This document shows, piece after piece, positions 58,983 to 64,000 of a DNA stretch of 64,000 nucleotides. How positions within the stretch are numbered: the stretch's first letter is position 1; each line of letters starts with the position of its first letter. Origin of the DNA: Asterochloris sp. CNOR1 (taxonomy: Eukaryota > Chlorophyta > Trebouxiophyceae > Trebouxiales > Trebouxiaceae). The notes beneath the pieces are model-generated. The model was not told where the DNA came from. It worked only from the letters and a program-made list of their open reading frames with translations, and did not search any database. The stretch lies in contig OZ017747.1 in NCBI GenBank assembly GCA_963969365.1, positions 3,720,001-3,784,000 on the forward strand. Reading direction: 5' to 3'. Both the position numbers and the translations under genes were made by a program.

Positions 58983-60554
58983 TCACCACTCAATCTTGCC
59001 ACGCCGTTGTTGCTTTTTTTCCTGAGTCTTCTTCTTGTTCTGTATCCGATTTTCATTGGCAATCTTTTTCCTGCGCAAGCACGTGAATCCAGCTTTGACT
59101 GTTGCAAGCACAGTGAAGCACACTGAAGCACTTACTGTTTCTCCAGCTGCTTTTTCTTTTCAGGGTCCTCCTCAATGGGCTGCACAGACTCCACAGCTGT
59201 ATCAATGGCCATCTGCATCTTTTCCAGTGCATCTTCCACATTGTCCCTGCATGGCCAATGGGGAAGCTTGGGCTGGACTGACAAGATTGTGTGGAGTCAG
59301 ATGGAAGATAGACTCAAAAGTCAGCAATCAGATGGGGAGTGTACCGCTGCAACGCTGGCAATATCTGCAACAGAGGGAGCCATGTCATGCACGGAGGAAA
59401 CAAACTCATGCAGAGGATACACAATGGCAACCTACATGATTATGCGGGAGCCAATGCTTGGTGCCAGCTGGCAACATCTCATGCCGTAAGCAGCCCTACC
59501 TAATAGTCCCACAAGAGAGGGCACTTCCCCTGATATCAAATGGTCATCTAGGACAAAGGGCTTACGCTTGTGATCGGGACCTTGTGGAGGTGATGACCAG
59601 CTCCCCATCTCTATTTATGCGGTTCTTCTCCTGTGCAGGGCAGCATCTGCAGTTGACATGCGCAGTCTGGGAAGTGCTTGGTGATGCAAACAGCTGCATC
59701 TCGATGGCCTCAGCACAAGCATGTCCTGAGCGGCTGCGGCAGCAGTGCGTCCAGTTGCCAGGTGCTGTGCAGGCTGCTGTGTCGCCTTGCTCCACCTTGC
59801 AGTTGGCTGACAGCTGGTACCAAGGTGCTGACAACTTGCTGCTAGGAGCAAGCAAAGTGCATGAGCACCTGCTAGAGCGCGAGGCTTTGGGCTGGCAGCT
59901 AGGAGCTCTGATTCAGGGGCACAAATCCAGGGGCAGGCATCACCAACTGCCCGTGGGTCATAAACCTGGCGTCCATCCCTTGCTGAGGCTTGACAGCTGA
60001 GGCAGCCTGTTGCTGGCCACGCAAGCGCAAGGCCTCAGGCCCAGCACTCCTCACTGCTGGCTTGGCTGCTCAGCCAAACAGCTCGCTCACTCGTCTCTTG
60101 ATGGCATCCTTAGCATCTTGTTCGAGGAAGCCAATGTCATCCACCACCATGCGCATGTCCACTTTGGTGTTGACTTTGTTTACATTTTGGCCACCAGCGC
60201 CGCCGCTGCGCGCAAAGCTGATCTGGACATCGTCTGCACACAGCAGCAAGGGTCGCAATCTGCCAGCCCGAGGGGGCAGGCAGCAAAGCAATAAGAATGC
60301 TGCTGCAATGCTCAAGCACCTCTTGTGATGCGTGGCACACCAACCTCCTGTGCGCTCTTCTTTGCTGCTGCCACAACACAGATGGACCGCTTGGATGCTG
60401 CTGCCTGTGGCCAGGGCTCACAGAGGAATTTCTGGTTGTATAATCTGGGCAGCAAGCAATGGAGGGACTGCCAGGCGCCTCTCCCGAGGGGCAGTCTGTT
60501 GCATGCCGTATACATGCAGGCCCCAGATCTCTGCCACATCCCGGGCAGTGCCAT
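58983..60554 (-). CDS. Organellar ICT1/ArfB-type peptidyl-tRNA hydrolase
   Basis: Release-factor-like hydrolases of this family free peptides from stalled organellar ribosomes. Exon 1 (60554 to about 60331) encodes a basic, Ala/Leu/Arg-rich leader (MALPGMWQRSGACMYTACNR and onward), like a plastid or mitochondrial transit peptide, ending VPRITR. Exon 2 (about 60223-60071) gives DDVQISFARSGGAGGQNVNK and VNTKVDMRMVVDDIGFLEQD with the catalytic GGQ. Then come NRINRDGELVITSTRSRSQ (near 59635-59575), DNVEDALEKMQMAIDTAVES (near 59247-59145) and a basic tail IANENRIQNKKKTQEKKQQR (59065-58983), as in ICT1/YaeJ. Phases agree at each junction. The start could be at 60515 or 60620 instead. Plastid or mitochondrion cannot be decided. 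Confidence 0.85.
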
Positions 60555-61828
60555 GCTGCGGTCTTGACCTAGAGCTGACCTATGTCCCAGAGGAATAGAT
60601 CGCTGCTGCTCCATGAGCAAAGAAGGCAGAGCAGCAAATAGAGCCTCTCACGGTCATGTCTGATGAACCCTGCACCTACAGCTGGCAATTGCTCTGAGCA
60701 GACCTGACTGACAACATAAGTGAGCACCAGCAGGAGAGCTCTCTGCCAGGCACCATGCAAGGACGGCGCTGGAGTGTTGGAAATGCACTTCAGTTGTCCG
60801 CCTCAAACCTCCATGGGCAGATCAGCCATGTGCTGTGCAAGCATTGCGCAGGGGTGGCAGCTGCCTTCTGCTAATTTCGGGCAGCATAGTTTCAGAAGTC
60901 TGCAGTGTGTACTGCTCCAGTCCACGTCGGCCAAGCTCGCAACAGGTTTGCAGGCTGTTTGCGCCCGGGGCCTTGCTGCTCATAACTGGCCAGCACCTCT
61001 TAAGACTCTTCAGCAATGAGCTCCAGCCGGTCTGGAATATGAGAATGCCTGTGCCTTGATCTTATGACTTACCTGAGAGGAATGGGTGCTGGCTCCTGGT
61101 GGGTCAACCTGCTGCATCGCTGCACATTGCCACATGTGTCTCTCAGGCACTGAGCAACGAGCGCAGGGCTACCCATCTGGCAAAAGGCAGAGACTTACCC
61201 TGGATGCAGCAAGTGTGCCCAGGTGGCACAGCACTGGTCATACCCAGAAAGCAAGTGCGTCCAAGCATGCCGTGGAGTTGGAGCTCGCTAAAGCCTTGCC
61301 ATGAAAGCAGCCCCTGTTGACCCGGCACAGCAGAAGCCACAAACTAGTGCTCAATTCTGTAAAGCCCCATCTGCCTCCTGCAAACAGCCTGGGTCTGACC
61401 CGCAGTGATCCCAGCCCAAAGCAGATCAGTGCAGAGAGCCAGTTGCATTCCACCATCTGGGCGCAATCACTGCTGGGGTGGACTGGCCAGCCCACAGCAG
61501 GCTGAAGCCTGACTGGCTGCCTGCAGCAGCCTGCAGGCTGCAGGCGGCCAGTCTGCATCTAGTCAGCAAGCAGTGTAGCTGATGGGATGCCCACAGGTAC
61601 AGCCGTTTTGCAGTTTGCGTTGAGATGTCCAGCATGTCCTTGAAATTTGTCGGCAGCCTGCAAGCTTGGTGTGCTTTGCTCTGTGTCACAGAACAACAGT
61701 AAGGAGCAAAAAGGACCTCTGCCGGCGCCTCAGATAGTCTGCGACTGCTGTCAGTGCATACCAGAACCTGCAACTGAGGGGATGTGAGACCCCACCTTCA
61801 GCTGCCTAAGTCTGCTGTGCCTCCACAG
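60555..61828. other. Interval between ICT1-like and PP2C genes
   Basis: The two genes are divergent. The interval should contain both promoters and probably the N-terminal coding exon of the PP2C protein, since relatives have about 90 residues before the first exon I can place. No exon here could be chosen with confidence. Confidence 0.35.
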
Positions 61829-64000
61829 AGCAAGCCCAAGGCCAAGGGTGACCCTCACGAGGAGCCCGCCGTGGCCAAGGCAGCAGCCCTCCGCCAGACC
61901 TCGCTGCCCGTGGGCTTGTCCTACCACCTGCCCACAAGCGGGCCCCTCACCCCCAAGCAGTACAGGGAACGCCTGACCTGCAGTGACGGCACCCAGCACG
62001 TCTTCCTGCCCCAGTCCAAGTGGGTGCCAGCTTGCGCATCACCGTGCACTCACCCTGCTTCACCGCACTCACCAGTCCAACTGGGTGCAAGCTTGCGCAT
62101 CACTGTGCACACACCCCGCTCCAGCGCCCCAGCCCAAGGAGTGCAAGACTGTATATCACTGTGGGCACGTCCCACTTCACTGTCTGTGCCAAGTTTTGCC
62201 CTGGTCTGCCTGAGACCCTCAGCTGTCACAAGCTCCTTGCGCCAAGGGGCATGCATCCACAGCAGTTCCGCGGCCTGGCAGGCAGCAGCCCAGGGCAGTG
62301 CTTGACTGCGCAAGCTCTGCCTCACTGCACTGGAGCCATACAGGTGCTGGCCTGCTGCACAGGGAAGGGCAGTGTTGCTCGCTCGCATGGTGGCTGAGAC
62401 ATAGCCCTGGACCTGCAGCAAGAGGTGAATGTACCACATGTTATGCAATGTGCCGGTGCAGGTTCCAGGTGCGCTGGGCCTCCGTCAGCCAGCGTGGGTA
62501 CTACCCTGATGCACTGTACAAAGCCAATCAGGACTCGGTGACAACCTGCAGCAGCTTTGGGAACGACCCGGAGCAGCTGTTCTTTGGCATCTTCGATGGC
62601 CATGGCAGCAATGGGGCACAGTGCTCCCAGTTCGCTCGAGAGCATGTGAGCTGAGCTGGCGGGATGCTCTGCTCCCTGGCGGAAGGCCTGTCTTGAGCTC
62701 AGCTCATCGCAGCCTGTGTGCAGAGCAATGTGGCGCAGGATCGTCCTGTTGTGTACAAGATCGAGTGAGCCCGTGTTGGCACTCCAGTGAGCCAGCATGG
62801 GGTTTCATGCGAGCCCTTTTCATTGGTCTCCAAAATGCCTATACATGGCTGGAGGTCAGCAGCTGCAGGAGTGCTCTCTTGCAGCCTCTGTCATGGTGGG
62901 AATGGAGCAGGCGATATTGAGGCCCCTCAAGTGCGAGCAGGATGTTGCATCACTGAGCTGAGCAGCGCAGCTTTGGACATCTGTGGCTGCATTTAAGGAT
63001 GCAAACAGAGTCACAAGCGCCAAGATGTTGACGGGCTTACCTGACAGTCACACATCCAGAGCATCCTCTGTATTGTGGGAGTTTACATTAGCCTCGGGCT
63101 ACATCATCTCAGGCTGCCTTGGCACCTGTACTATGCATGGCTTGCTCGGGGCACCCAGGTCCAAGACACAGGTCATGCAACTCAATGTAAGCTGAAGGAG
63201 TCCTAGCGCCTGTCTGCAGTGGCTTCACACCATGCTGGAGCACTGCACATGTCATCAACTCAGGGTCAGCGCCTCATCGACTCAGGCTCACTGCTCCCCT
63301 GCTTGTGTCTGCAGGTTCCCCAAGCCACGTTGCATGTCATGGTGTTCAAGCTATACATGAGCCTGACCTGTCCTGTCACATGAGAAATGGACATGCCCAG
63401 GGGTCACAACTGCTCGGCCCATGCCTGCAGGTCCCCCAGGCCATGTTGCGCGATACGCTCTTCAAGCACCAGCCCGAGCAGTCCTTCCACAACGCAATGG
63501 TCCTGGCCAACCATCTGCTGCATGAGGCAGACCTGGACGATACCATGAGCGGCACCACAGCCATCAATGTCCTCCTTCGGGGGAACATGCTGTATGTGGC
63601 CAATGTTGGGGACTCTCGTGCGGTGCTGGCTGAGCGACAGGGGGACGGCCATGTGGCCGTGCCCCTGTCGATGGACCAGACGCCCTTCAGGTGGGCTGAC
63701 TGGGCATTCAGCTGCTGCCTGGCAGGAGGCACCTGTTACTCTGAGAGTGGCGCTCACCACCTGGGCACCAGTCAAGCAGCAAGCTTGCACTGGTGTCTGC
63801 ACTGGCTGAGCATCATGGGGAACCCCCTGTGGCTGTACCCCTGTCAAGCCCCTTTTCAGGGTCTGCGTGGCTGATGACACAGCCTGTCCCGTTCCCTACA
63901 TTGGAAGATTCTTCAGGTGGGCTTGCCTGCTGCTGCTGGGGATGAGAGCACAGCCAGTCTGACAGCCATGGGCCTGCTCTACCCTGCCTCTGAACTAGTT
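61829..64000 (+). CDS. PP2C phosphatase with cyclic-nucleotide-binding and kinase domains, 5' part
   Basis: The visible exons match the start of the plant family that fuses a PP2C phosphatase to cyclic-nucleotide-binding and protein kinase domains. SKPKAKGDPHEEPAVAKAAA is followed by PLTPKQYRERLTCSDGTQHV (61829-62018). The next exon (62460-62646) has SQRGYYPDALYKANQDSVTT and LFFGIFDGHGSNGAQCSQFA, with the metal-binding DGHG. An exon from 63431 gives LANHLLHEADLDDTMSGTTA and NMLYVANVGDSRAVLAERQG, ending SMDQTPF at about 63690. These are PP2C motifs with conserved Asp. The kinase and CNB parts would lie beyond 64000, so that fusion is inferred from family similarity (SQRGYYPxALxKANQDS is its hallmark). 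The start is not determined. Confidence 0.8.
62011..62140 (+). repeat. Decayed copies of a PP2C exon end and donor
   Basis: CCAGTCCAAGTGGGTGCCAG at 62011 holds the true exon end and donor. CCAGTCCAACTGGGTGCAAG at 62072 and a weaker ccagcccaaggagtgcaag at 62129 follow. The second has lost the GT. Confidence 0.82.
63308..63475 (+). repeat. Decoy copy of a PP2C exon start
   Basis: TCTGCAGGTTCCCCAAGCCA at 63308 repeats the true junction CCTGCAGGTCCCCCAGGCCA at 63424, 116 nt upstream. Matching continues to TTCAAGC in both. Confidence 0.88.
63640..63925 (+). repeat. Copies of a PP2C exon end in the following intron
   Basis: The true exon end (GTGGCCGTGCCCCTGTC to CCCTTCAGGTGGGCTG, 63651-63698) is echoed at about 63827-63873 (GTGGCTGTACCCCTGTC then TTTTCAGGGTCTG, with TGGCTG) and, for the last 20 bases, at about 63908-63930 (ATTCTTCAGGTGGGCTTGCC). 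Confidence 0.7.

Noticed and set aside
1-64000. Transposons, viral elements, CRISPR arrays, rRNA and tRNA genes
   Set aside because: No transposase, reverse transcriptase, integrase or capsid frames, no terminal repeats, no regular spacer arrays and no recognisable tRNA or rRNA sequence were seen. Weak or non-coding elements could be missed by eye.
1-64000. Abundance of GCATGC/TGCATG and CTGCAG words as a regulatory code
   Set aside because: They are common throughout introns and exons. CTGCAG is simply the usual acceptor, and without counts against a background model no signal can be claimed.

Overview
The window is a nuclear segment from a photosynthetic eukaryote, most likely a green alga of the Trebouxiophyceae type; I cannot assign a genus. 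The evidence is moderately high GC, many short exons separated by TGCAG-ending introns, a TGTAA polyadenylation motif after some stops (the chlorophyte signal), plant-like family members (TAF8, DUF1771-Smr protein, PP2C of the cyclic-nucleotide/kinase type, chalcone-isomerase-like protein) and ribosomal protein genes with tiny first exons. Gene models were built by hand from splice junctions and reading frame. SEC61A, UBE2C, eL44, CRIPT and eL41 close exactly in phase; the others are spans with clear exons but uncertain ends.

Layout: TAF8 (+, 0.2-3.8 kb); a chalcone-isomerase-fold protein (-, 4.3-6.5 kb); an unidentified lysine-rich protein (-, 6.5-8.2 kb) divergent from the 23-residue ribosomal protein eL41 (+, 8.3-8.6 kb); a tubulin-tyrosine-ligase-like enzyme (+, 9.1-13.6 kb); a SCAPER homologue (-, 13.7-24.3 kb); an unidentified coiled-coil gene (+, about 24.6-26.8 kb); a CUE-DUF1771-Smr protein (-, 27-32.5 kb); SEC61 alpha (+, 33.3-37.6 kb); an LCAT-like secreted protein lacking the nucleophile serine (-, 37.9-41.7 kb); UBE2C-type E2 (-) divergent from ribosomal protein eL44 (+) at 42-45.4 kb; CRIPT (-) divergent from a USP5/UBP14 deubiquitinase (+) at 45.6-54.8 kb; a NAPE-PLD-like metallo-hydrolase (-, 54.9-57.3 kb); a doubtful small gene (-, 57.9-58.4 kb); an organellar ICT1/ArfB-type peptidyl-tRNA hydrolase (-, 59-60.6 kb); and the 5' part of a PP2C-cyclic-nucleotide-binding-kinase gene (+, from about 61.8 kb past the window end). 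These are mostly housekeeping genes (transcription, translation, ER translocation, ubiquitin) with no operon logic, though several pairs share short divergent promoters.

The most unusual signal is in the introns. In at least nine genes the first or last few dozen bases of an exon, with the adjoining splice site, occur again as decayed copies inside the neighbouring intron. Exon-start copies with their own AG lie upstream of the true exon (TAF8, SCAPER twice, SEC61A twice, LCAT-like, PP2C, Smr gene), and exon-end copies with a donor-like site lie downstream (SCAPER, USP5, PP2C twice). This looks like a recurrent local duplication of splice junctions that lengthens introns and creates decoy or alternative splice sites. 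Other notable points are four GC-AG introns, an 18-nt microexon in CRIPT, a start-codon-only exon in eL44, loss of zinc ligands in the USP5 UBP finger and loss of the catalytic Ser in the LCAT-like protein. I saw no transposons, viral elements, CRISPR arrays, rRNA or tRNA genes.
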